A stretch of DNA of 17,762 bases from Porphyromonadaceae bacterium UBA7207 (GTDB lineage: Bacteria > Bacteroidota > Bacteroidia > Bacteroidales > Muribaculaceae), in contig DKUJ01000015.1 in NCBI GenBank assembly GCA_002490635.1, positions 24,259 to 42,020 of the forward strand, written 5' to 3'. The notes beneath the pieces are model-generated. The model was given only the letters and a program-made list of their open reading frames with translations. It was not told the DNA's origin and made no database searches. The first letter of the stretch is position 1, and the number at the start of each line of letters is the position of its first letter. The position numbers and the translations under genes were made by a program. This document shows, piece by piece, positions 1-7,479 of this stretch.

Positions 1-38
1 GAGCCGCCGCTTATCGTGTGTATGTGTTACATTGCAGG

Positions 39-380
39 CTATTTGCCTAACTTGTCGGCAAGACCGTGTACTTTGTCGGCAAGGCCGTCGAGCAGGTCGC
101 CGCCTTTGTCGAGTACATTTCCGGCAACACCTTTCACCTTGTCGCCTACGTTGCCGGCCTTCTCCTTAACCTGGTTGAGAGCCGAATCCGGATTGTTGAG
201 CTGTTCGCCGATCTTATCCTGCAGATTGTCCTTGATGTCGCCAACCTTGTCGGCAACTTTGTCCTTGAGCGCCTTGCCCTCTTCCTTTGCGGCCACGGAA
301 GCGGCTTTTGCCGAAACCTGTGCCGCCGCCTGCGAAACTTTCGCTGCAACCTCGGCAGCCTGTTTGTGTTCTATGTTCAT
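39..380 (-). CDS. Small amphipathic helical protein, LEA/apolipoprotein-like
   Basis: A 113-residue protein with no family I can name firmly. It is almost entirely Ala, Lys, Asp, Glu, Val, Gly and Leu, with no Cys and no aromatic residue. Quasi-repeated units such as DKVGDIKDNLQDKIG, DKVKGVAGNVLDKGG and ADKVHGLADKLG have the spacing of amphipathic helices (7- or 11-residue periodicity), as in LEA-type or apolipoprotein-like proteins. It has no signal peptide or membrane segment, so it is probably cytoplasmic. The start is the ATG at 378-380 and the stop is TAG at 39-41. It lies 86 nt downstream of rfbC on the same strand, with an 11-G tract in the gap. A stress-protective or membrane-surface role is inference only. 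The composition and clean frame support a real gene; the function is unknown. Confidence 0.7.
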   Translation of the reverse strand: MNIEHKQAAEVAAKVSQAAAQVSAKAASVAAKEEGKALKDKVADKVGDIKDNLQDKIGEQLNNPDSALNQVKEKAGNVGDKVKGVAGNVLDKGGDLLDGLADKVHGLADKLGK

Positions 381-453
381 AGTCGTGAATTATTAATTTG
401 TTAGTCGTGTATGACTTATAACAATCCACGGCTCCTTAAAGTTCCCGGAACGA

Positions 454-464
454 GGGGGGGGGGG
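454..464. repeat. G11 homopolymer tract downstream of rfbC
   Basis: Eleven consecutive G on the plus strand (C on the coding strand), starting 2 nt after the rfbC stop codon and about 73 nt upstream of the small helical protein start. It lies outside both reading frames, so length changes would not frameshift either gene. They could alter transcription or mRNA structure between the two. Such tracts are also common places for sequencing error. Confidence 0.9.
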
Positions 465-466
465 AA

Positions 467-1015
467 TCAGTCGAAAAACTCGGCTTCCTCGAAAGACCCC
501 GCAGAGGCATCCTTTTGGGAAACAATGGCTTCGACGGCACTGAATGGCCACTCGACAGCAAGCGTGCTGTCGAAGATATTTATTGCCCGTTCCGATTCCG
601 GACAATAGTAGTTGTCGACCTTATAAAGAAATTTAGCCTGGGGAGAAACCACTGCAAAGCCATGGGCGAAACCACGAGGCACAAACAGCTGACGGCCATT
701 TTCGGCCGAGAGCTCCACGGCAATATGCCTGCCGAAAGCCGGAGAACCGCGACGGAGATCCACAACCACATCGACAATCGTGCCATCCACCACCCGCACC
801 AGCTTGGCCTGCGCACTGCTCCCGGCCTGGTAATGCAGTCCACGCACGACTCCACGCCGCGACATCGACTCGTTTTCCTGCACGAAGTCCACCGCGCCGA
901 CATGGCGCTCGAACTCACCGGCACGGAAGGTCTCGGCGAAATAGCCGCGGCTGTCGCCATGGCGTTCTACATCTATTATCCATACTCCCGGCAGGGATGC
1001 TTGTGTGAATTTCAT
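467..1015 (-). CDS. rfbC: dTDP-4-dehydrorhamnose 3,5-epimerase (RmlC)
   Basis: A cupin-fold epimerase that converts dTDP-4-keto-6-deoxyglucose to dTDP-4-keto-L-rhamnose, the third step of dTDP-L-rhamnose synthesis in the cytoplasm. The length of 182 aa is normal for the family. Visible signatures are RGLHYQ (His61, the expected catalytic base), KLVRVVDGTIVDVVVDLR (strand-loop core), FVPRGFAHGF, FLYKVDNYY (Tyr131, expected catalytic acid) and VSQKD (Asp169, pairing with the His). The start is the ATG at 1013-1015, immediately downstream of a minus-strand promoter in the divergent gap. It is transcribed away from the polysaccharide operon at 1078 and probably supplies rhamnose precursor to it. 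rmlA, B and D are not in the window. The family assignment is very secure. Confidence 0.96.
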   Translation of the reverse strand: MKFTQASLPGVWIIDVERHGDSRGYFAETFRAGEFERHVGAVDFVQENESMSRRGVVRGLHYQAGSSAQAKLVRVVDGTIVDVVVDLRRGSPAFGRHIAVELSAENGRQLFVPRGFAHGFAVVSPQAKFLYKVDNYYCPESERAINIFDSTLAVEWPFSAVEAIVSQKDASAGSFEEAEFFD

Positions 1016-1024
1016 AGGCGGTGG

Positions 1025-1054
1025 TTGGGAATCGGTACAAAATTACTACTTTTG
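1025..1054 (+). promoter_or_regulatory. Promoter of the polysaccharide operon
   Basis: TTG at 1025-1027, a 19-nt spacer and TACTTTTG at 1047-1054 match the Bacteroidota primary sigma consensus (-33 TTTG, -7 TAnnTTTG). Transcription would start near 1060, giving a leader of about 18 nt before the ATG at 1078. Confidence 0.7.
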
Positions 1055-1060
1055 TACCGA
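1032..1060. promoter_or_regulatory. Perfect inverted repeat in the rfbC/glmU-like divergent gap
   Basis: Eleven-base arms TCGGTACAAAA (1032-1042) and TTTTGTACCGA (1050-1060) are separated by 7 nt. The repeat holds a Bacteroides -7 box on each strand: TACTTTTG at 1047-1054 (plus) and TAATTTTG, complement of 1038-1045 (minus). It could be a shared operator or simply two mirrored promoter boxes. Confidence 0.75.
1038..1045 (-). promoter_or_regulatory. -7 box of the rfbC promoter
   Basis: The reverse complement reads TAATTTTG, a perfect TAnnTTTG box 22 nt before the rfbC ATG. No clear TTTG appears at the expected -33 position (about 1064-1070 on the minus strand), so this side may be weaker or need an activator. 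Confidence 0.55.
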
Positions 1061-1077
1061 ACAGTTCTGAAAAAAAT

Positions 1078-2247
1078 ATGAATATCGTACTTTTCGACCA
1101 ACCCGAGGTGTGGGCCGACATGCTGCCGCTGACATACACACGCCCTCTTGCAGATATAAGGGTTGGTATCGACACCATAGCCGGAAAATGGCAGGCTTCA
1201 CTGCCTGGCGACTACAGTTTCCTGCCGGCAGAAGACTACCTTCTGGAAAAATATCCCTGCGCCGTCGCCAACGACGACGAAGACGCTCTGTTCATCGCCG
1301 GGCACATACTGCCCGATGCCGCACTCACAGAGGCGGTCGGCAGGCTGCAACCCGGACAACAGCTATGCGCCAGCGACAGCACTGTCATTGCCAGACGCGG
1401 AACCCCCGATGGAGAAACATTGATATGGGACAATGAATACAAAGCGATACAACGCCCCTACAATATTTTCATGCTCGCCGGCTACGGAATAGCTTCCGAC
1501 TTCGCCCGGATAACCGCGGGACGGAAGTCGGCACCTCTCAGCGCCACAAACACCGTCGTAGGCGACCCCTCTCTTGTATTCATCGAAGAAGGCGCGAAAG
1601 TTGAATGCGCCATAATCAATGTCACCGGCGGTCCGGTGTACGTAGGTGCCAATGCCGAAATCATGGAAGGCTCCCTTCTGCGCGGACCGGTGGCCCTGTG
1701 TGAACACGCCGTTGTGAACATGGGCGCTCGCATCTACGGCGCAACGGTAGTCGGACCGTACTGCAAAGTCGGCGGCGAAATAAACAATGTCGTCTTTCTG
1801 GGCTATTCCAACAAAGCCCATGACGGATATCTTGGCAACGCCGTTATCGGACAGTGGTGCAACCTCGGCGCCGGATGTGTGGCTTCAAACCTCAAGAACA
1901 ACTACACGCCGGTGAAACTGTGGAGCTATCCGGCCCGCCGTTTCGTGCCCACCGGCCTGCAGTTCTGCGGACTAATCATGGCCGACCACAGCAAAGCCGG
2001 CATCAACACCATGTTCAACACCGGCACTGTGATAGGCGTTGGCGTGAACATCCACCAGGCAGGCTTCCCACGTGCATTCGTGGCATCATTCAGCGACGGA
2101 GGCTCCAGCTCGGGATTCACCGATGTGCCGCTGGCCTCGTTTCTGGACACTGCCGCAAGAGTCATGGCACGCCGCGGCGTGGAACTGACCGAGGCCGACA
2201 GCCGCATGTTCGCAAAAATCAAGGCCGCCGCCGAACAGTACAAATAA
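1078..2247 (+). CDS. GlmU-like sugar-1-phosphate nucleotidyltransferase/acetyltransferase (Bacteroidota type)
   Basis: A 389-aa protein of the alternative GlmU family found in Bacteroidota, thought to make UDP-GlcNAc or a related sugar nucleotide for envelope polymers. The N-terminal half carries the family opening MNIVLFDQP and LPLTYTRPLADIRVG instead of the canonical GlmU nucleotide-binding motif. The C-terminal half, from about residue 170, is a left-handed beta-helix of hexapeptide repeats (VYVGANAEIMEG and following). It includes GYSNKAHDGYLGN and IGQWCNLGAGC, which correspond to the acetyl-CoA/active-site turn of GlmU. I chose the ATG at 1078, 18 nt after the predicted transcription start; the frame is open back to 1021 but that part overlaps the promoter. 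It ends with tandem TAA codons. First gene of the operon with wza-like, wzc-like and ligase genes. Substrate specificity is not visible. Confidence 0.88.
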   Translation: MNIVLFDQPEVWADMLPLTYTRPLADIRVGIDTIAGKWQASLPGDYSFLPAEDYLLEKYPCAVANDDEDALFIAGHILPDAALTEAVGRLQPGQQLCASDSTVIARRGTPDGETLIWDNEYKAIQRPYNIFMLAGYGIASDFARITAGRKSAPLSATNTVVGDPSLVFIEEGAKVECAIINVTGGPVYVGANAEIMEGSLLRGPVALCEHAVVNMGARIYGATVVGPYCKVGGEINNVVFLGYSNKAHDGYLGNAVIGQWCNLGAGCVASNLKNNYTPVKLWSYPARRFVPTGLQFCGLIMADHSKAGINTMFNTGTVIGVGVNIHQAGFPRAFVASFSDGGSSSGFTDVPLASFLDTAARVMARRGVELTEADSRMFAKIKAAAEQYK

Positions 2248-2279
2248 TAAACTACCGCTTTCCGCGTTAATAGAAATAT

Positions 2280-2299
2280 GGTGTGGCATGCTTCACACC
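2280..2299 (+). other. Short hairpin upstream of the Wza-like gene
   Basis: Six-base arms GGTGTG (2280-2285) and CACACC (2294-2299) enclose an 8-nt loop in the 81-nt gap between the GlmU-like and Wza-like genes. No T-tract follows and no TAnnTTTG box is visible in the gap, so read-through from the upstream gene is likely. The hairpin may be an attenuator or an mRNA-stability element, or chance. Confidence 0.3.
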
Positions 2300-2328
2300 C
2301 CAAACCTTCTGTATAAACCGATCCAGAC

Positions 2329-3129
2329 ATGAGATTCCGCGTCCTCGCACCTCTTTTCATAGCACTGCTCGCGCTCACATCCTGCAGCACGAAGAAGACT
2401 GTACTACCCTACTTCGTCGACATACAGGATCAGCAGGGCACACTTCCTGCAATTGAATATATGTCCACAATACAGCCGGACGATGAACTTCAGATTACAG
2501 TTACCGCAGCGGACGCAGCTGCAGCCGCGGCGTTCAACCAGCCCGAAGTGAATCCCGCTCTCAGGTCGACGTTCGGCACAGGAACCACACCCAAGCAGCT
2601 CACGTACCGTGTTGACACATCCGGCAACATACTTTTCCCGCAACTTGGAACAATACATGTCGCAGGACTCACAGTCGAGCAGCTCCAGCAGGAACTCACT
2701 TCGCGCCTGCAGGCATATATAGTCGACCCGCAAGTGACTGTCAGTCTGGTAAATTTCACAGTCGTTGTGGCCGGCGAAGTCCGCACCCCGCAGACAGTGA
2801 AAGTGAACCGCAACCGCTTCACCATCCTTGAAGCACTCTCAGCCGCCGGCGACCTCACCGAATACGGCGAACGCTCCAACGTGCTCCTTATCCGGGAAGA
2901 GAGCGGCGAGCGTAAATACGTGCGTATAAACCTGAACGAAAGCGACATCCTCACTTCGCCTTACTACTACATGCAGCCGAACGACTACCTTTACGTGTCG
3001 CCCAACAACGTCCGTCAGGAAAATTCCAAATACAACCAGAACAACGGCTTCAAACTGTCGATTACCTCCACCGTGGTCAGCGCGGCTTCTGTAATCGCAT
3101 CGCTGGTAATCGCGTTAACCGTTAAATAA
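2329..3129 (+). CDS. wza: Polysaccharide export outer-membrane lipoprotein (Wza-like)
   Basis: A 266-aa export protein expected to form or contribute to the outer-membrane channel for capsule or exopolysaccharide. The N-terminus is a type II signal: Met-Arg start, hydrophobic residues 6-16 and the lipobox LTSC with Cys19 as the lipidated residue. The Poly_export domain covers about residues 42-142 (QPDDELQITV; YRVDTSGNILFPQLGTIHVAG; VDPQVTVSL). It is followed by an SLBB-like domain at about 145-225 (VVVAGEVRTPQTVKVNRNRF; LSAAGDLTEYGERSNVLLIR). A C-terminal hydrophobic helix at about 244-264 is typical of Bacteroidota versions, which are shorter than E. coli Wza (about 380 aa). The stop is 6 nt before the Wzc-like gene, so the two are co-translated partners. 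The symbol is by analogy. Confidence 0.92.
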   Translation: MRFRVLAPLFIALLALTSCSTKKTVLPYFVDIQDQQGTLPAIEYMSTIQPDDELQITVTAADAAAAAAFNQPEVNPALRSTFGTGTTPKQLTYRVDTSGNILFPQLGTIHVAGLTVEQLQQELTSRLQAYIVDPQVTVSLVNFTVVVAGEVRTPQTVKVNRNRFTILEALSAAGDLTEYGERSNVLLIREESGERKYVRINLNESDILTSPYYYMQPNDYLYVSPNNVRQENSKYNQNNGFKLSITSTVVSAASVIASLVIALTVK

Positions 3130-3135
3130 ACAAGC

Positions 3136-5418
3136 ATGGCCAAGAAAAATTCCGACTTCGTCGATTTCCACGCTCTCTTCAGTCAGTACCGCCGCAGATG
3201 GTACATGTTTGCCATCTCACTGGCAGCATGCCTGCTGCTGGCATTCATATACATCAAACGCACGCCCGAAGAGTATTCCGTGAAGGCCAATGTGCTCATA
3301 TCGCAGCAGAAAGACGCCATTACGGAAGCCATGGGTGCCATGAGCGACCTTTTCGGCAGCGACGGATATGTCGAAGACGAAATTTTCATTATTTCCAGCC
3401 ATTCCGTCTACCGCGATGTCGCCAAAGCCCTGCGCCTGAACATATCGCATTATGTCCGCAAGGACTTTATGAAGTATGAGTTCGCATATCCCGATTATCC
3501 CGTCGATATCATACCCGCACCGGGAATTGCCGATACACTTTCGTCGACTATCAATTTCAAGATAGCCGTAGATAAATCCGGAATGGCGCGCATAAAGGCA
3601 TACATAACCGGCGACAAAGTACTCGATGTCGACAATGTGAGCCTTCCGCACACCGTCGACACCCCTCTTGGCCTGTTCACCGTGGCTGCGACCGACAACT
3701 TCATAGCCGGCGAACCGGTGAGGACCAACATATCCGTGCGTGGCTACGATGCCGCCGCCGAAGTGCTCGACACCGACGTGCACAACGAAATCGCCTCCAA
3801 GCGGAGCAATGTCATCAGCATGAGCATAGAGACACCCGTTCCGGCATTCGGCATGGCCGTGCTCAACCAGATAATCGCAAAATACAATCATAGAGGCATT
3901 ATCGAGAAAAACAACCAGGGTGAATTGACAGCCGAGTTCCTCGACGGACGTCTGGCGATTCTCGCCACCGATCTCGCCGAGACAGAACGCCGTATCCAGG
4001 ACTACAAACAGCAACGCGGAATTATCGACGTAGGCGCCGAGGCAAGATATCAGACCGAAAAACGCGGACGTCTCGAAGAATCCCTCCTCGAAGCCGAAAC
4101 ACAGGCGGAGATACTCAATATGGCGGCCGAATTCCTCCAGTCCGAAGCTAATCGCTTCGCCATGGTGCCCATAAATGTGGAAAACGAAGGTCTGCAGGGC
4201 GCGATATCGGCATACAACGAACTGCTGATGCGCCGTGCCGAGCTATCAGCGGCAGCACGCCCCGACAACCTGGAGATGCAACGCATCGAACAGCGCATCG
4301 AAATGAACCGCCAGAGCCTGCAGCAGACAATGAACAGCGCACGCGAAAGCGCGCAGACGGCCGTTCGCGACATCCGCCAGCAAATGGCCGCCACACAGAG
4401 CCAGCTCGGGCAGTTCCCGCTGCAGGAAAGGGAATACATAAACCTCTACCGCCAGAAAGAAGTCAAAAGCCAGCTTTACTTCTTCCTGCTGAAACGCTCC
4501 GAGGAAAACGCCATGATGCTTGCCAACGCGACTCCAAAAGGCCAGATTATCGACGAAGCCTACACCATGAGCGAACCCCTTGGCCTCGGCAAGAAAGCAA
4601 TCATACTCATCGCCCTGCTGCTGGGACTGTGCATACCGCCACTGTGGCTCTATATCCGTAAACTGATATATAACCACTTCGAGAACCGCAACGATGTGGA
4701 ACGCGTTACCGACGTGCCCATCATCGGCGAAATGTGCATCGACCGCAGCGGCCGCCGTCTGGTGGTTACCGCCGATGACACAAGTTCCACTTCCGAACTT
4801 TTCCGTCTGATGCGCTCCAATCTGCTCTTCGTGCTCAACGATCCCAACGACAAAGTGGTGCTGATTACCTCCACCAGTTCGGGAGAAGGCAAGAGCTACA
4901 TATCCATAAACCTCGCTGCAACTCTGGCCATGCTGGGCAGGCGCACACTTCTGGTGGGAATGGACATCCGCAATCCGCAGCTGGAAAATTATCTCGGAGT
5001 GGCTCCCCGCTTCGGCCTTACACAATATCTGGCCTCCGAAAACATATCCATCGACCAGATCATAAACCCTGTCGACGGAGCCTCCAATCTCGACCTGATC
5101 TGCGCAGGCCCGGTACCACCCAACCCCGCCGAACTGCTTATCTCCGAACGTGTCGACAAGCTCTTCGAACAACTGCGCCACCGCTACGAATACATAATAG
5201 TGGACACCGCGCCAATCGGCATGGTGAGCGACACATTCACTCTCGACCGCATTTCCGACGCCGCAATCTACGTATGCCGCGCCAACTACACCTCGCTCTC
5301 CGACCTCGAACTTGTCAACGACATATACGAGCAGCATCGCCTCAAGAAGCTTAGCCTGGTAATCAACGGCACAACCGCCCAGAAAACCTACGGCTACAAG
5401 TCGAAGACCAAAGCCTGA
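3136..5418 (+). CDS. wzc: Wzc-like polysaccharide co-polymerase and tyrosine autokinase
   Basis: A 760-aa inner-membrane protein that controls chain length and export of surface polysaccharide. Order: cytoplasmic N-terminus; TM1 at about 22-40; Wzz-type domain; a long periplasmic coiled coil and GNVR-like region (roughly 250-470); TM2 at about 488-508; then a cytoplasmic BY-kinase domain. The kinase shows Walker A (SGEGKS, about 582-587), Walker A' (LLVGMDIRNP, about 606-615), the GPVPPNPAELL segment, and Walker B (IIVDTAPIG, Asp690). The tail ends KTYGYKSKTKA, with only two tyrosines in the last ten residues instead of the usual Tyr cluster. The ATG at 3136 is 6 nt after the Wza-like gene; the ligase-like gene follows 20 nt later. 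Assignment secure; the reduced tail suggests altered or limited autophosphorylation. Confidence 0.94.
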   Translation: MAKKNSDFVDFHALFSQYRRRWYMFAISLAACLLLAFIYIKRTPEEYSVKANVLISQQKDAITEAMGAMSDLFGSDGYVEDEIFIISSHSVYRDVAKALRLNISHYVRKDFMKYEFAYPDYPVDIIPAPGIADTLSSTINFKIAVDKSGMARIKAYITGDKVLDVDNVSLPHTVDTPLGLFTVAATDNFIAGEPVRTNISVRGYDAAAEVLDTDVHNEIASKRSNVISMSIETPVPAFGMAVLNQIIAKYNHRGIIEKNNQGELTAEFLDGRLAILATDLAETERRIQDYKQQRGIIDVGAEARYQTEKRGRLEESLLEAETQAEILNMAAEFLQSEANRFAMVPINVENEGLQGAISAYNELLMRRAELSAAARPDNLEMQRIEQRIEMNRQSLQQTMNSARESAQTAVRDIRQQMAATQSQLGQFPLQEREYINLYRQKEVKSQLYFFLLKRSEENAMMLANATPKGQIIDEAYTMSEPLGLGKKAIILIALLLGLCIPPLWLYIRKLIYNHFENRNDVERVTDVPIIGEMCIDRSGRRLVVTADDTSSTSELFRLMRSNLLFVLNDPNDKVVLITSTSSGEGKSYISINLAATLAMLGRRTLLVGMDIRNPQLENYLGVAPRFGLTQYLASENISIDQIINPVDGASNLDLICAGPVPPNPAELLISERVDKLFEQLRHRYEYIIVDTAPIGMVSDTFTLDRISDAAIYVCRANYTSLSDLELVNDIYEQHRLKKLSLVINGTTAQKTYGYKSKTKA

Positions 5419-5438
5419 GACATAGTGGCGCCTTGCCA

Positions 5439-6947
5439 ATGAACCAATCGGTACTGCACATAACATCGGTGTCCGGCGGCTCCGGACCAAAGCTGTACGG
5501 AAAGCCTGTGCTGACATTCAGCAAGAGCGATTTCAAATGGCCGTTGCTGTTCATGCTCAGCATGGCGATGCTCGGCCTGAATTTCTACCCGGGGCTGCTG
5601 CTCACACTCGCGGCCATGCTGAACCGCATGCGGCAAAATCCCTACGACTTCGCCATAATGCTGATGATGTTCTTCCACGGCTTCGGCATGGTCAATGCCG
5701 GCTCCATGCCGGTGAACGTGCACTTGCTCGGCCTTGTCGCAGGCGCCGGCTGCTGCATGGTTCTCCGCAAGCCGCGCATAATGAAAACGACGCTTATTGT
5801 TTACTTCATCTTCGTGGCAGTGCTCATGTGGCTGTCGACCTGCTCATGGGAGGCCATCAAGGTGCAGGCGTTCATCGCCGCCCGCTACTTCAGCTTCATA
5901 GTAGTGTTCATCCCCTTGGCAGTATTCGCCGACAAGGGTTTCGACATAATGGAAATGGTTCGCCACATGATGGTGTTCCTGGTGCTGGTGTGTTTGTTCT
6001 ATTTGATCGACGGCCTCATACTGAAAGGGCATATCCTCATGCCTGACCTTCCAAGCTGGACAGCAGAAAGCACATTCACTGCGCCTGTTCTAAAACCTTT
6101 CTCTCTCGAGCCGGTCCGTATGTATCCGCAAGGACTATACTTTGCGGCGGTAGCTCTGCTGCCGGCCATGCGCCTTTTCCGGCTCCCCGCATGGTTCTGG
6201 ATTCTGTTCATAACAGTTTCACTGCTCACCAAAACATTCACTTATATATTAGGCATCGCCCTGACTCTCTTGTTTTTCCAGGGATCCATGCGCCGCATCA
6301 TCAAAATATGCGCGGCCACGTTTATCCCTTTGCTGCTGCTTTACGGCATCGACTGCCTGTTGCCTGTGGAAAAGCTCGAAACGGGAGAGAACTCCACACT
6401 GCGTCTGAAATCCAGCGTCGACCAGTTCTTCGATCTCTACAACGCCGCCGACGATGAGGACATAGCTGAATTCGGTTCCGGCCGAATGGCACAGGCAATA
6501 CCAAAAATAGACCTCATCAACCGATACCACAAGCAATGGACCGGCCTGGGATTCCTGCATCCCGAAAAAACCACATCCAACCGCTTTATAATAGTCAACG
6601 AGTACTATAGCGACCTAAGCTCCAACGTAGAGGTAGCCACGGGTGTGGAAGTAGTGCCTATACAGGTATACCTCCATGGAGGATGGATAGGACTTATTGC
6701 CGTAACGGCATTTTATGTGGGTCTGTATTTTATAATCCGCAGATTGCGCTACAGCTACTTCTACCCCGCTACCCTCTTCTTCTGCGGTTTTCTCGGTCTT
6801 GGCGGCTTCGCCCCGCTCACCAACATGGAAGGAATCATGCTTGTGGCATTCTCCTATGCTTTGGTAATTCTGGCAAACCGCAGCACACTCCCGGGCTTCA
6901 GCCCTCGCGACAAAGCTACTCAGCCCCAACCTCTCCGAATTCCCTGA
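5439..6947 (+). CDS. O-antigen ligase/polymerase-like membrane protein (Wzy/WaaL type)
   Basis: A 502-aa integral membrane protein with about ten hydrophobic helices spread from residue 30 to 485. A large polar loop at about 300-395 lies before the last helices and holds Arg/His-rich segments (SGRMAQAIPKIDLINRYHKQW, NRFIIVNEYYSDL), the usual place of the periplasmic catalytic loop in Wzy/WaaL proteins. The function expected is polymerisation or ligation of undecaprenyl-linked glycan. Sequence alone does not separate polymerase from ligase. I chose the ATG at 5439 (20 nt after the kinase stop) over the in-frame TTG at 5433. It is the last gene of the operon; its final 32 bp overlap the 3' end of the HD-domain gene on the other strand. 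Confidence 0.75.
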   Translation: MNQSVLHITSVSGGSGPKLYGKPVLTFSKSDFKWPLLFMLSMAMLGLNFYPGLLLTLAAMLNRMRQNPYDFAIMLMMFFHGFGMVNAGSMPVNVHLLGLVAGAGCCMVLRKPRIMKTTLIVYFIFVAVLMWLSTCSWEAIKVQAFIAARYFSFIVVFIPLAVFADKGFDIMEMVRHMMVFLVLVCLFYLIDGLILKGHILMPDLPSWTAESTFTAPVLKPFSLEPVRMYPQGLYFAAVALLPAMRLFRLPAWFWILFITVSLLTKTFTYILGIALTLLFFQGSMRRIIKICAATFIPLLLLYGIDCLLPVEKLETGENSTLRLKSSVDQFFDLYNAADDEDIAEFGSGRMAQAIPKIDLINRYHKQWTGLGFLHPEKTTSNRFIIVNEYYSDLSSNVEVATGVEVVPIQVYLHGGWIGLIAVTAFYVGLYFIIRRLRYSYFYPATLFFCGFLGLGGFAPLTNMEGIMLVAFSYALVILANRSTLPGFSPRDKATQPQPLRIP

Positions 6948-7479
6948 CAAGTTCCTTGAATCTCTCCAGAACTCCGGGGCCGAAGCGGCTCATGGAAGTT
7001 TCCACACGCTCCATGCTCCGCCGGCTCATGTCCCTGCTCTTGGAATAGAAACAGTCGGCATAGCAGACAAGCCGTTCCAGAACAGTCTCCGGCATGTAGC
7101 AACGGCCTTCGGGCAAAGGCATACCCGCCCCGGCAATCTCTTCGGCCGTAAGTCCCGCGCCGGTATGCCGCTCGGCCACACGCGCAAGAAATTCGGGAGC
7201 GCCATCGGCACGCAGCATGTCGGCGCCGATAGCTCCGTGGCAGAGGTAAGGCGCGCTGCCATGGCAGTCTATGCCGGGCGCATCAGTGGCGATAATGCCT
7301 AAATCGTGCAGCATGGCAGCCGCCACGATATCGTCATCGTCCAGAGGCAGCTCCAGCCTGTGCGCAATCTCCAGCGCCAGTGTGGCTACCGAACGGCTGT
7401 GGGCAATCAAAATCCCGCGGACCTTGCGGTCGGCGGGATAATGATTGTTTATTTCCTGTTTCCAGTCGAATACGTTCAT
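6916..7479 (-). CDS. HD-domain phosphohydrolase
   Basis: A 187-aa metal-dependent phosphohydrolase of the HD superfamily. The full ligand series is visible: His27 (IAHSRSVA), His58-Asp59 (AAMLHDLGI), His81, His105 (AERHTG) and Asp142 (CYADCFYSKS). It should therefore bind one or two metals and hydrolyse a phosphomonoester or nucleotide; the substrate cannot be told. The start is taken at 7479, where its ATG overlaps the ilvE stop (ATGA), a translational-coupling signature; an upstream in-frame start would lie deep inside ilvE. No signal peptide is present. It probably depends on the ilvE promoter. The 3' end overlaps the convergent ligase-like gene by 32 bp. Confidence 0.85.
   Translation of the reverse strand: MNVFDWKQEINNHYPADRKVRGILIAHSRSVATLALEIAHRLELPLDDDDIVAAAMLHDLGIIATDAPGIDCHGSAPYLCHGAIGADMLRADGAPEFLARVAERHTGAGLTAEEIAGAGMPLPEGRCYMPETVLERLVCYADCFYSKSRDMSRRSMERVETSMSRFGPGVLERFKELVREFGEVGAE

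Noticed and set aside
515..1081. 188-codon plus-strand frame opposite rfbC
   Set aside because: Complement of the highly conserved RmlC sequence; it also overlaps the divergent promoter.
3217..4014. 265-codon minus-strand frame opposite the Wzc-like gene
   Set aside because: Shadow of the plus-strand coding sequence; no domain or start context.
4246..5517. 423-codon open frame on the minus strand opposite the Wzc-like gene
   Set aside because: It mirrors the codon bias of a gene with clear kinase motifs on the plus strand, has no recognisable domain and crosses into the next gene.
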